From Candidatus Heimdallarchaeota archaeon (GTDB taxonomy: Archaea; Asgardarchaeota; Heimdallarchaeia; Heimdallarchaeales; Kariarchaeaceae), in assembly GCA_027016475.1 (NCBI GenBank), contig JALUTL010000254.1, forward strand, positions 644 to 15,174: DNA of 14,531 nucleotides, in the 5' to 3' direction. Every line of letters begins with the position of its first letter. The first letter of the stretch is position 1. A program made the position numbers and the translations under genes. Below, in pieces: positions 1 through 7,536 of the stretch. The notes beneath the pieces were generated by a model, which worked only from the letters and a program-made list of their open reading frames with translations, did not search any database and was not told where the DNA came from.

Positions 1-2
1 AT

Positions 3-806
3 ATGAATGCCAGGAGGATGAAACGATCTGCAGAACGGATGGTGATGCCTCCTATTCCAGAAGACTATTTCGTTGAAAGCATAAAAACATTGGTTAGCTT
101 GGAAAGAGACTGGATTCCAACCAAAAAAGGCACCGCCCTTTATATTAGACCAACCATGATAGCCTCAGAACCTGTTTTGGGGGTTCGACCAGCGCAAGAG
201 TACTTATACTTTGTAATTCTGTCACCCTCCGGACCATACTTCAAGGAAGGCTTTTCTCCAACGAAGATTCTGGTTGAAGATTTTTACGTAAGAGCAGCCC
301 CCGGTGGAGTCGGAGAAGTAAAAACAGCAGGAAACTATGCTGCTTCTCTGTATGCGGGACAAAAGGCAAAAAGAGAAGGATATGCTCAAGTTCTTTGGTT
401 GGATGCAGTCCACAAGAAATATGTTGAAGAAGTTGGAGCAATGAACATAGCTTTTGTACTGGATGATGTCATCTATACAAGTCCGTTAAAGGGAACAATT
501 TTGCCTGGAGTCACAAGGGATTCAGTATTGAGAATAGCTAAAGATAAGGGATACAAAGTCAAAGAGGAGAGTTTGGCTATTGATACAGTAATTGAAGGCA
601 TTGAAAGTGGAAATCTGACTGAAGTCTTTGGAATGGGAACTGCCGCCATAATTGCACCAGTTGGTGAGCTGAGGTATAAAGACAAGGTTCTCAAGATAAA
701 TGACTACCAAATCGGTCCTGTTACGAAGGACATGTATGATGAGTTGACTGGCATTCAATATGGAACAAAAGAAGACAAGTATGGATGGATAGTCAATATT
801 GATTGA
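3..806 (+). CDS. ilvE: Branched-chain amino acid aminotransferase, type II (5' end outside window)
   Basis: Class IV PLP-dependent aminotransferase that interconverts Leu, Ile and Val with their 2-oxo acids using 2-oxoglutarate/glutamate; cytosolic. The visible 267 residues match the C-terminal three quarters of the eukaryote-like type II family. The block GGVGEVKTAGNY carries the probable Schiff-base lysine (K107 in this numbering). It is followed by LWLDA, EVGAMN (143-148), ILPGVTR (166-172), GTAA (212-215) and a GIQYG C-terminal block. Full-length members are about 350-360 residues, so roughly 90 N-terminal residues lie left of the window. The methionine at base 3 is internal, because its sequence (MKRSAERM) already aligns with the middle of the family's N-terminal domain. 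SfsA follows two bases after the stop, so the two are probably co-transcribed. The family call is secure; substrate preference is inferred from the family. Confidence 0.93.
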   Translation: MNARRMKRSAERMVMPPIPEDYFVESIKTLVSLERDWIPTKKGTALYIRPTMIASEPVLGVRPAQEYLYFVILSPSGPYFKEGFSPTKILVEDFYVRAAPGGVGEVKTAGNYAASLYAGQKAKREGYAQVLWLDAVHKKYVEEVGAMNIAFVLDDVIYTSPLKGTILPGVTRDSVLRIAKDKGYKVKEESLAIDTVIEGIESGNLTEVFGMGTAAIIAPVGELRYKDKVLKINDYQIGPVTKDMYDELTGIQYGTKEDKYGWIVNID

Positions 807-808
807 GA

Positions 809-1582
809 ATGCAAAAACTATTTTCAATTAAGGGCAAATTCATGTGGGGGAGATTTATTTCAAAAGGCCCTAGATTTGTTGCTTACGTGTATGTTGATGG
901 CAATAGAGAGAGATGCCATTTGCCAAACCCCGGTCGAATGGAAGAACTGTTGTATGAAAATTGCACAGTACTGTTGAAAAGGAATATTGGATCACAATAT
1001 AAAACTAAATACACCATAGTTGCAACTACATTATCCGATGAGGAAACAAAAAACAGTCATGTCAATCTTATCAATTTGAACACTCATGTTCCAATCCCGT
1101 TGATAACTCATGAATTTATTCACAACAAGCGAGTTGATGTGTTTAGAGCCTATAGAGTCATAAAACGTGAGCCTGTGTTAGGAAACACCAGATTTGACCT
1201 GCTGCTTGAAGATAATTTCGGAGATTTAGTTTATTGTGAATTGAAGAGCACAACCAAGGTCTTGGACAGAATAGGGTATTTTCCGGATGCAGTCAGCAAA
1301 AGGGCAGCCAACCATGTTAGGATACTGTCAGATTTAGCTTCAAATGGAACAAAAGGTCTGATTCTATTCATCGTACAAACTCCTGATGCCAAAGAGGTAC
1401 GTCCCGATGCTAAAGTTGATCCCATTTTTACTAAAGTCGTTAGAGAAGCACAAAAAGATAATTTAATGTTCTTGGGAATTACGACCAGATCTTGGATTAA
1501 TGGATCGATCAAACAAGACAATGATATTTCAGGTACGATTTTCTTCGAATGTCTGAATCAAATTCCATTTAATCCTTTCTAA
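809..1582 (+). CDS. sfsA: SfsA family protein (DNA/RNA nuclease-like fold)
   Basis: Homologue of E. coli SfsA (sugar fermentation stimulation protein A). The family is known for a DNA-binding OB-like N-terminal region and a PD-(D/E)XK-like nuclease core; its physiological role is unsettled. Visible marks are an N-terminal HLPNPGRMEELL block, RFDLLLED, the acidic/lysine core CELKSTT, FPDAVSKRAANH and the strand LFIVQTPDA, in the family order. RFD, E-x-K and the FPDA...R...H block are the expected conserved positions. Length is about 257 residues against roughly 230-240 usual, the excess being a short C-terminal tail. I chose ATG at 809; an in-frame TTG at 803 would overlap the preceding stop codon and adds only two residues. 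The gene lies two bases after the aminotransferase, so an operon is likely. Its 3' end overlaps the converging acetyltransferase gene by 14 bases. Confidence 0.88.
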   Translation: MQKLFSIKGKFMWGRFISKGPRFVAYVYVDGNRERCHLPNPGRMEELLYENCTVLLKRNIGSQYKTKYTIVATTLSDEETKNSHVNLINLNTHVPIPLITHEFIHNKRVDVFRAYRVIKREPVLGNTRFDLLLEDNFGDLVYCELKSTTKVLDRIGYFPDAVSKRAANHVRILSDLASNGTKGLILFIVQTPDAKEVRPDAKVDPIFTKVVREAQKDNLMFLGITTRSWINGSIKQDNDISGTIFFECLNQIPFNPF

Positions 1583-2468
1583 AATATTTGAAGCGTGATT
1601 GGCTGTATTTAGGCAATTGTTTCATATTGTATTTTGCCACTATTTCACTGGAAAAAGGTTGAATACGTATAATTCTCAGCTTCGCCTGTTTTTTCATCTT
1701 CCAGAAACTCAGAAACTCATCAATCAAAGCAAGCATTACATCATCTTCAAATGCATGAGGGCCATACAAGACGGGCATTTGCTGACCAGGAGGGCCTTGC
1801 ATAAATGAGCCGCCAAAGCCTATGATTTGGTTGGACGATATTTCACGGGCAACAACTGCCCCTTCAGTAATGGTCTTCTGCTGAGTCATAATGTCCAAAA
1901 ATTGTGATTTTGATACATATATCGGAGATTCTACATCGAGATCAGGTTCAACTAGATAGTCATAAATGTAACCAGCATCCTCCTTCCTTGGTACATCTAA
2001 ATAGACATTCTCCAAAGGTGGATTTTCAGCATATCGTGTAGGAACGTCATAAACAGAAATCAAAGGTTTTTCCATAAAGAAGCCCATCTTCTCAAAGGTT
2101 TTTATGAGTGGAGAATGTGGATACAGATCAGCAACCAAAATGGAAGTCTCATCCAATGCATGCTGTTGCCATTCTTTGAGCAGAGCCTGAGATGTGAAAT
2201 CAAGTTCTTTCGAGGATGTAGCTTTAGTCCATAGGCGAGTCAGATAGGAAATGTTTCCATCGTACAAGACACTGATGAACCCATTTGGAAGGTTAGTGTC
2301 TTCATTGATTGAAAGCCACCAATCAGAATCTTCATGGGGATGGCTTTCCATGTCTTTAATCAAATTCTCTAGCATAGGTACATCTTTTTGGTTTTGACGC
2401 AGTGCAATCTCTATTTTTGCCCTCGCCGTTACATCACGACCCGAAAGAATCTGAACTTTGAATGACAT
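1569..2468 (-). CDS. Two-domain GNAT-like N-acetyltransferase, substrate unknown
   Basis: A 299-residue soluble protein with two weak GNAT-like halves. The first half (about 1-145) ends in the GNAT-type C-terminal signature SPLIKTFEKMGFFMEKP. The second half (about 155-299) has its own strand-turn block, EGAVVAREISSNQIIGFGG, and a helix followed by LRIIRIQPFSSEIVAKYNMKQ. Neither half shows a strong Q/RxxGxG/A acetyl-CoA loop, so one or both sites may be degenerate, and the class call rests on overall pattern. An ATG nine codons upstream exists, but it falls inside the TATA-like box. Starting at 2468 puts that box about 30 bases upstream, as expected for a leaderless archaeal mRNA. No neighbour suggests a substrate. 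The gene converges on and overlaps the end of sfsA. Confidence 0.6.
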   Translation of the reverse strand: MSFKVQILSGRDVTARAKIEIALRQNQKDVPMLENLIKDMESHPHEDSDWWLSINEDTNLPNGFISVLYDGNISYLTRLWTKATSSKELDFTSQALLKEWQQHALDETSILVADLYPHSPLIKTFEKMGFFMEKPLISVYDVPTRYAENPPLENVYLDVPRKEDAGYIYDYLVEPDLDVESPIYVSKSQFLDIMTQQKTITEGAVVAREISSNQIIGFGGSFMQGPPGQQMPVLYGPHAFEDDVMLALIDEFLSFWKMKKQAKLRIIRIQPFSSEIVAKYNMKQLPKYSQSRFKYFRKD

Positions 2469-2493
2469 CCTATAGTACCTAGTGGATAATGAC

Positions 2494-2502
2494 ATATAAA
2501 AA
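2494..2502 (-). promoter_or_regulatory. TATA-like box for the GNAT-like gene
   Basis: On the minus strand this reads TTTTTATAT, centred about 30 bases before the ATG at 2468. It decides against the upstream in-frame ATG at 2495, which lies inside the box. Confidence 0.5.
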
Positions 2503-2551
2503 TATGAGTCTACAAGAAAAATACTGATGGATTTTACTAGTTTTTCATTAC

Positions 2552-3463
2552 TTAATCCAATATTTCGGCAGTCAACAGAAATTCAAACAACTCTCTAAGT
2601 CGGTGTTCATCAATGTTTCCAGCCAACGCATTTCTATTTAACTGAATTATTCGGGCAATTGAGTATAAGACCGATGAATCCATTTCCTGTGAAGTCCCGA
2701 TAAAGATTCTATTAGAAGTCTGAATAGACGAGAAGTTAGTTTTGGCGAGACTATCGATCCATAAGACGAGTGTTTCAAGTGTTTCAGGCTCTATCTGCTT
2801 GAGATTTTCTGCTATTTCAGGAATAATTTTTTCATGTAATAGTCGGGAAAGTTTCGTCTGCATCCGGTGGTCAAATGATTTTTTTAAATAATGAATTGTT
2901 TCCATCCCCTTTTTGGCAATTTCATCACTGGTGTTTCCTAACTCTACCAACACTATCGAAGCCCACCCTTTTGTTTCAAAGGCGAGGGTCTCGTAATATG
3001 CTTCCAAAGCCCATTTCGTAATCGAATATACTGGATTCCATGGTTGAAAAGAAAGCCCAGCATCTGAGCCAAAAAGAAATACACAAGGGTTATTCTCTGT
3101 CAAGTATGGCAATAGCGAAAGCAAAAGACTATGAAATCCAATCAAGTTTATATCCATCAGTTTTCTTATTTGCATTGGATCTGTTAGGAGAATTGCCCCA
3201 ACGTCGAGTTTAGCGATGCAGTTGAAAATTCCTTTAATTTCCCGTCTATTATGTTTTAGCCAGTCAATCAGTGGTTCATATGAAGCTTCTTTCTCGAAAT
3301 CGATTTCAAAAGCTACAAAACCTTTGTCTCGAAATACATTAGCTTGGGTGCCGGTATGTGTAAGTGCAACGACATCTAGACCAGCTGAACTCAGCTTTTC
3401 CATAATCAACGATCCGATTTTGCCGGATGCACCCAATACCAACGATATTTCTTTAGAGTCCAT
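2552..3463 (-). CDS. Short-chain dehydrogenase/reductase (SDR family oxidoreductase)
   Basis: NAD(P)-dependent oxidoreductase with a Rossmann fold. From the chosen ATG, the nucleotide-binding loop GASGKIG is at 11-17, the NNAG-like turn is NCIA (81-84), the catalytic-tetrad Asn is near 106 in DINLIG, the Ser is S133 in GSDAG, and Y146-x3-K150 is YSITK. The Ser-Tyr spacing of 13 is the classical one. The frame is open 33 codons further upstream, but the Rossmann strand begins at ISLVLGASG and the extension runs into the uracil-DNA glycosylase gene, so ATG 3463 is preferred. Residues after about 190 form a helical extension of about 110 residues rather than the usual short classical tail. The gene starts 40 bases after the glycosylase and may be read through from it or from its own TATA-like box at 3499-3506. 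Substrate unknown. Confidence 0.8.
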   Translation of the reverse strand: MDSKEISLVLGASGKIGSLIMEKLSSAGLDVVALTHTGTQANVFRDKGFVAFEIDFEKEASYEPLIDWLKHNRREIKGIFNCIAKLDVGAILLTDPMQIRKLMDINLIGFHSLLLSLLPYLTENNPCVFLFGSDAGLSFQPWNPVYSITKWALEAYYETLAFETKGWASIVLVELGNTSDEIAKKGMETIHYLKKSFDHRMQTKLSRLLHEKIIPEIAENLKQIEPETLETLVLWIDSLAKTNFSSIQTSNRIFIGTSQEMDSSVLYSIARIIQLNRNALAGNIDEHRLRELFEFLLTAEILD

Positions 3464-3498
3464 ATCATTGTAAGAATAATGAAGGAAATTAGGATTTC

Positions 3499-3506
3499 TA
3501 TATTTA
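3499..3506 (-). promoter_or_regulatory. Possible TATA box for the SDR gene
   Basis: Minus strand TAAATATA, about 39 bases before the SDR start and overlapping the last codons of the glycosylase gene. It would give a leader of roughly 12 bases. Weak, since read-through from upstream would also serve. Confidence 0.3.
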
Positions 3507-4133
3507 GAAGAAATCGTCCAAGGAACTCTGTTTATCTTTGAAGGAAACGTGCTTTTGTTCAAGATGTGTAAGTCCTTCCATTATTTCCCGAAGCTGCTGA
3601 AAATCTGCTCTGTATGATTCCATCGCATTTGACCCATTTCTTAGCACATAAGCAGGATGGAAGAATGGCAAAAATGGAGTGCCGTCGTTCATAAAAAGCA
3701 ATTTTCCCTTGACCTTGGTGATCCTTTCATTTGGGAAGAAAAATTTCAATGCAACAGATCCAAGTCCAATAATAATTTTTGGCTTGAGGTATTCAATCTG
3801 AAACCTTAACCATTTGTTACCGCATATAGTCATTTCTTCTGGTAAGGGCGTTCTGTTTTCAGGTGGACGACATTTTACTATGTTCAGTACGCTGACATCC
3901 TGTCTACTCCAGCCTATTTCCTGGAGCATCTGATCCAAAAGTTTGCCAGAACGGCCAACAAATGGTCTTCCCTGCAAATCTTCATCTCTTCCCGGAGCTT
4001 CACCGATGAAGCAAATTCCATTCCTCGGACCATAATCACCAGGTACAACTTGTGTACGAGAACGACTCAGGTCACATGATGTGCAATGTCTCATTTGTTC
4101 AATGAGGTGGAATTGATCCTCTGGCCAAATCAA
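3504..4133 (-). CDS. Uracil-DNA glycosylase, family 4 (Fe-S), with C-terminal PIP box
   Basis: Removes uracil from DNA as the first step of base-excision repair. Family-4 hallmarks are all present: motif 1 GEAPGRDED (44-52), a C-terminal HPAY motif (159-162), and four cysteines at C17, C20, C88 and C104 in the spacing used to bind a 4Fe-4S cluster. GRPFVGRSG, VKCRPPENR and TKVKGK are further family blocks. The last eight residues, QSSLDDFF, fit the PCNA-interacting consensus Qxx(I/L/M)xxFF, so the enzyme is probably tethered to the sliding clamp. The start is TTG at 4133: a stop lies two codons upstream, and the first ATG (4094) would remove the helix that normally precedes the first Cys pair. 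A TATA-like box lies at 4166-4174. Length 209 is usual for the family plus the PIP tail. Confidence 0.93.
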   Translation of the reverse strand: MIWPEDQFHLIEQMRHCTSCDLSRSRTQVVPGDYGPRNGICFIGEAPGRDEDLQGRPFVGRSGKLLDQMLQEIGWSRQDVSVLNIVKCRPPENRTPLPEEMTICGNKWLRFQIEYLKPKIIIGLGSVALKFFFPNERITKVKGKLLFMNDGTPFLPFFHPAYVLRNGSNAMESYRADFQQLREIMEGLTHLEQKHVSFKDKQSSLDDFF

Positions 4134-4165
4134 TTGTCAACCCACTGATTAAAAATACGGGATAC

Positions 4166-4174
4166 CTTATATGA
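4166..4174 (-). promoter_or_regulatory. Possible TATA box for the uracil-DNA glycosylase gene
   Basis: Minus strand CATATAAGG, centred about 37 bases before the TTG start, allowing a leader of around 10 bases. It lies in the 57-base gap after the permease gene. Confidence 0.35.
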
Positions 4175-4190
4175 TTTTTCTTATTCAAGT

Positions 4191-5147
4191 TTAGAGGATA
4201 AACAAGATAATGAGAGCAATTTCAAGAGGAAGGAAAATCAAAGCCACAAATGTAAGAGAAACAATCAAATTACTGGTCATCTCTGTATTCTGACCAAATC
4301 TTTCAGCATATAGCCCATTGTAAACAGCGGGAGGCGCTGCCATCTGAACAATAATTGGAACCGCCACAATTGGTTGAAGTTGAAATGCAATTACAAGCCC
4401 AAGTGCTAAAATGAGAGATACAATAAATCTTGTAAATCCTACCCGTAATAGTTCAGTTTTATACTTTAGTCCGAAATCCTGCAATCCAAAACCAACTGTC
4501 ATGAGGGTCATAATGATTCCCAGCTCAAAGAGCGCTGAACCGATCAAGGAATTTGAGTATTCCAGTACTGAGCTTTTTGCATCAATGGCATTTAACGTCA
4601 AGCCAATCAGAATCCCCCATATGGGCGGAAAAAGGAGAATTTCCTTAATGTCCTTCATGGTCATTTTATGCCCAGAAATCCAAAATCCAACAGTATTCCG
4701 CATGACGATAGAGGTAGCAATAAACAGTGATGCAATACCCAATCCTTCTGGAGTTAATGAATAGATAATTGGCAATGGATAGTTCACTGCATTGGAAAAT
4801 GCCGCAGTTGAAAGTTCTGCAGGGTCAGGTTTTGGCTGGTTTTTGAGTGATGCAATCAGAGACGGCATTAATATTCCGATGAATGTCACGAGCAACCCTG
4901 CTATAATCGGGAAGATCCAATACTCTCCGAAAGAGACATTGAGCATCGATACGAGGATCAAATAAGGTGTGAAAAAATTTATTGTAATAGAAACAAATTT
5001 GTCCTTTCGTTTTTTCAAGCTGTTGAATTTCATATACAGAATTCCTAATCCCACACCGAGATAAATTCGGAATGTAGCTAATGCTATTTCTTCAACCAAA
5101 GCGAGAAAATCCACAAGTATGGTTAAAATGGAAAAATAAAAATCCAT
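4191..5147 (-). CDS. AEC family permease (auxin-efflux-carrier type membrane transporter)
   Basis: Integral membrane carrier of 318 residues with about ten hydrophobic segments in two halves of five, as in the Mem_trans/AEC family. The recognisable family mark is the broken helix AAFSNAVNYPLPI (about 115-127), which corresponds to the N-x3-PxP-like kink of PIN/AEC proteins. The matching kink in the second half is MAAPPAVYNG. A short charged loop (LKNQPKPDPAELST) separates the halves. Known members move organic anions such as malate or auxin; the substrate here cannot be told. The annotated ATG is the first in frame, but the nearest TATA-like box (TTATAAG, about 5153-5159 on the minus strand) is only about 10 bases before it. 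A downstream GTG (5114) or TTG (5099) start is therefore possible and would cost only residues before TM1. Divergent from the chemoreceptor-like gene. Confidence 0.82.
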   Translation of the reverse strand: MDFYFSILTILVDFLALVEEIALATFRIYLGVGLGILYMKFNSLKKRKDKFVSITINFFTPYLILVSMLNVSFGEYWIFPIIAGLLVTFIGILMPSLIASLKNQPKPDPAELSTAAFSNAVNYPLPIIYSLTPEGLGIASLFIATSIVMRNTVGFWISGHKMTMKDIKEILLFPPIWGILIGLTLNAIDAKSSVLEYSNSLIGSALFELGIIMTLMTVGFGLQDFGLKYKTELLRVGFTRFIVSLILALGLVIAFQLQPIVAVPIIVQMAAPPAVYNGLYAERFGQNTEMTSNLIVSLTFVALIFLPLEIALIILFIL

Positions 5148-5192
5148 ATTTACTTATAATAATTGATTTCACTCTGAGCTGAACAACGGAAT

Positions 5193-5200
5193 CCATAAGT
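5193..5200 (+). promoter_or_regulatory. TATA-like box for the chemoreceptor-like gene
   Basis: CCATAAGT, centred about 26 bases before the GTG start at 5223, at leaderless spacing. It lies in the 75-base divergent gap shared with the permease promoter. Confidence 0.4.
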
Positions 5201-5222
5201 ACCTCTTTATCCGAATAGTATT

Positions 5223-7214
5223 GTGTCTTTCTCAAGTAGCTCAGTAGTAACAAGGTTGCGATCCACACGTTTAGTCCTCAAGATTATTGTAATGGTTCTA
5301 ATTAGCATGATCATTGTAGGCATATTGATCGGTGTTCAAAGTGGTAGAATAGTGCAATTAAACCAGCAACAACAGGTTTTGGTTCAGGCAAAGCTCAATG
5401 TAGCGGAGCAGTTGAACTTGATCGAGGAATTTGTCAACAACAAAACCATTCTGTTCTCAGAAATTGAAGAGTTGCAGAACAGCACTATTGCAATCCTTGA
5501 TTCCATGATTTCAGTAAAATCAGGTTCAATCAGAAATAACTTGCAAGTTGCCAAAGACGTCATAAACAGGTTGTTCAACACTGGATTTGATGCTAGCCAA
5601 CAAAATTCACTGCAATTTGTTGTTCCGCATCAGTTTTTTTCCTTGACCCAATTTAACAGTGCAGTTGATTCTTTATTCAAAATGCTTTCAGAATGGAATT
5701 CTACATGGTTCAATGAGTTCGTTATGGAAGAACAGCATAGTCTCTTTTTCGAGATACATGAGGAAGTTGCATCGCTTCTTTCGGGGCAGATGAATTATTC
5801 CATTATAAATTCGGTCAGGTTAGAGTTTCCGACAAAAATACCAACAGTCTATTCAGGAATGGCGTTGATTTTGAATAACTATCTCACCAATTATTCTGCG
5901 ATGATGAGCAGTAGTTCAGATACGGAGGTTCAAAACATAAAATTCCGGTTTGACAGTTTAATAACCTATATCAGCCAATTAGAAGGAAGAACTTTGCCTG
6001 AATTACCCACTGAATTAGAAGATTGGCTTGGAATAACCCGTAATCAACCCTTTTCAGGAAAGGATGCAATCGAATTTTTCTCGATCTTGAAGACAAAGCT
6101 TGAAGCAGATATCCAAACCCTTGAATCCAAAGGAATTGCACCATATGGAAAACACAGCTTTCAAATGTTGCAGGATGTAAGTCCACTTGGCGCTTCGGCG
6201 GCATTGCTTGAATATCAATCTTTGTTGGACTATAATGCCCAAGAAGTAATAGATGCCATTTTGATCGTATTTCCAAAATTAGAATCTATTAGGCTTGATG
6301 GAGAAATTTTCAACAACAGATTGAATGATGTGATTGACGGAATTGCTACAGAACTAGAAAATGCTCCGAACCCTGTGGTATCATTCGTTACATTTTTGAT
6401 TCTTCTAGGCTTGTTTGTAGGTCTGGTAAACTTCGACATCATTCGACCAATCAATCAATTGAGGAAGTATGCTGATGAAATAAATGCAGGCAATTTAAGC
6501 ATTGAAATCCCGAAATCTGATCGCAATGATGAGATCGGACAACTTGTCAAAGCATTTGAACGGATGACCGAATCTTTGAGAACGTTGACAGAGCAAATTC
6601 AAGACTCTGTCGAACATGTTTCATCAACAAGTAGGGTTTTGAAAGGGGTTACTGGAGATACATCCCAAAGTGCGCTTCATATCACAGATACAATCCAACA
6701 CATTGCCAAAGGTGCTTCGAAGCAGGTGACGCTTGTTTCAAATTTAGTTGAATTCATCAATCAATTCGATGAAGTCACCAAAAATATACTTGATGAAGTA
6801 AATCAGACATTGGACACAATGAACAAAATATCTATGCAAACGAATGTCTTGGCATTAAATGCAGGAGTAGAGGCCTCAAGGGCTGGAGAATATGGGAGAG
6901 GATTTGCAGTGGTTGCACAAAATGTCAGAAGACTTTCCGACCAGACTAAAGATGCAGCAACGAAAATTAGGGGACTCTCCCAATCAATTGATCTGAAAAT
7001 GAAGGAATTGGTAGATAAACTTGAGAAGGATCTAAACAATGTAGTTTCTGTATCAGAAGAATATGCAAGCTCTACTGAAGAAGTAACTGCGGGAGTAGAA
7101 GAAATCGCAGCTTCTTTGAAGCTGATCGATGCAGAAATGGACGAGTTATTGACCTTGTTGAAGACATCATTCCAAGTAATCTCGACTTTGCGAACCCAAA
7201 GAGAACAATCATAA
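5223..7214 (+). CDS. Methyl-accepting chemotaxis-like transducer (TM-sensor-TM-HAMP-MA)
   Basis: A 663-residue membrane receptor with the classical order. It has a short cytoplasmic N-terminus, TM1 (about 19-38), a large helical extracellular sensor (about 40-382), TM2 (about 385-405), HAMP (about 406-457, with RPI and NDEIGQL), then a long cytoplasmic coiled-coil hairpin (460-650). The hairpin tip reads TNVLALNAGVEASRAGE followed by GRGFAVVAQNVRRL, close to the near-universal tip that contacts CheA and CheW. Two consensus methylation sites overlap near the C-terminus (ASSTEEVTAG at 615-624 and TAGVEEIAAS at 622-631). No CheR-tethering pentapeptide ends the protein. I saw no cysteine anywhere in it. 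The sensor matches no domain I recognise. The start is GTG at 5223; the next methionine lies inside TM1. No che or archaellum genes are in the window, so the output (motility or another kinase) is unknown. Its stop overlaps the converging Sel1-like gene by six bases. Confidence 0.88.
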   Translation: MSFSSSSVVTRLRSTRLVLKIIVMVLISMIIVGILIGVQSGRIVQLNQQQQVLVQAKLNVAEQLNLIEEFVNNKTILFSEIEELQNSTIAILDSMISVKSGSIRNNLQVAKDVINRLFNTGFDASQQNSLQFVVPHQFFSLTQFNSAVDSLFKMLSEWNSTWFNEFVMEEQHSLFFEIHEEVASLLSGQMNYSIINSVRLEFPTKIPTVYSGMALILNNYLTNYSAMMSSSSDTEVQNIKFRFDSLITYISQLEGRTLPELPTELEDWLGITRNQPFSGKDAIEFFSILKTKLEADIQTLESKGIAPYGKHSFQMLQDVSPLGASAALLEYQSLLDYNAQEVIDAILIVFPKLESIRLDGEIFNNRLNDVIDGIATELENAPNPVVSFVTFLILLGLFVGLVNFDIIRPINQLRKYADEINAGNLSIEIPKSDRNDEIGQLVKAFERMTESLRTLTEQIQDSVEHVSSTSRVLKGVTGDTSQSALHITDTIQHIAKGASKQVTLVSNLVEFINQFDEVTKNILDEVNQTLDTMNKISMQTNVLALNAGVEASRAGEYGRGFAVVAQNVRRLSDQTKDAATKIRGLSQSIDLKMKELVDKLEKDLNNVVSVSEEYASSTEEVTAGVEEIAASLKLIDAEMDELLTLLKTSFQVISTLRTQREQS

Positions 7215-7481
7215 TGTTTCCAAGAGTTCCTTTGCTTTAAGATGTCCCAATTCAGATGCTTTTTTGAGCCATTTCTTTGCTTCATCTTTTTCTCCCTTTT
7301 CAGCAAGGAGTTCGCCTAGCTTAAACATACCACCCAAATGTCCTCTATTTGCAGCTTGTTCAAACCATTTCATAGCCTCATCCTTATTTCCTTCTGTCAA
7401 AGCTATTCTTCCCAAATTGAAAGTCGCTAAGGGATTTCCAGTTTTTGCGAGTCGTTTCAGGGATTCAACATCATCAAACAT
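7209..7481 (-). CDS. Small Sel1-like (TPR-like) repeat protein
   Basis: A 90-residue all-helical protein made of two full repeats and the start of a third. Repeat 1 (about 15-46) and repeat 2 (about 47-78) share the pattern G-x3-A/G-x-F-x-LG-x-(I/L)-x6-G-x-K/E-DEA-x2-W-(F/L)-x2-A, with a 32-residue period. This is slightly shorter than the usual 36-ish of Sel1 repeats. A third begins at GHLKAKELL. Such repeats bind other proteins; the partner is unknown. There is no signal peptide or membrane segment, so it is probably cytosolic. It starts at ATG 7481, 55 bases after the M24 peptidase gene on the same strand, and could be co-transcribed with it or use one of two AT-rich boxes (7501-7509 or about 7515-7526). 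Its 3' end overlaps the converging chemoreceptor-like gene, but nothing shows a shared function. Confidence 0.72.
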   Translation of the reverse strand: MFDDVESLKRLAKTGNPLATFNLGRIALTEGNKDEAMKWFEQAANRGHLGGMFKLGELLAEKGEKDEAKKWLKKASELGHLKAKELLETL

Positions 7482-7536
7482 AATTGAATGTTGTTCTTGG
7501 GTAATAATAGGGTTTCTATATGATAGGTTTAGGACA

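Noticed and set aside
3464..3562. 33-codon N-terminal extension of the SDR
   Set aside because: It runs through the end of the glycosylase gene and lies before the Rossmann fold start.
4411..4764. Open frame of 117 codons on the plus strand inside the permease gene
   Set aside because: Antisense to a clear membrane transporter; composition reflects the complement of hydrophobic codons.
6803..7306. Open frame of 167 codons on the minus strand inside the chemoreceptor-like gene
   Set aside because: It is antisense to the highly conserved hairpin-tip coding region, and its product has no family character.
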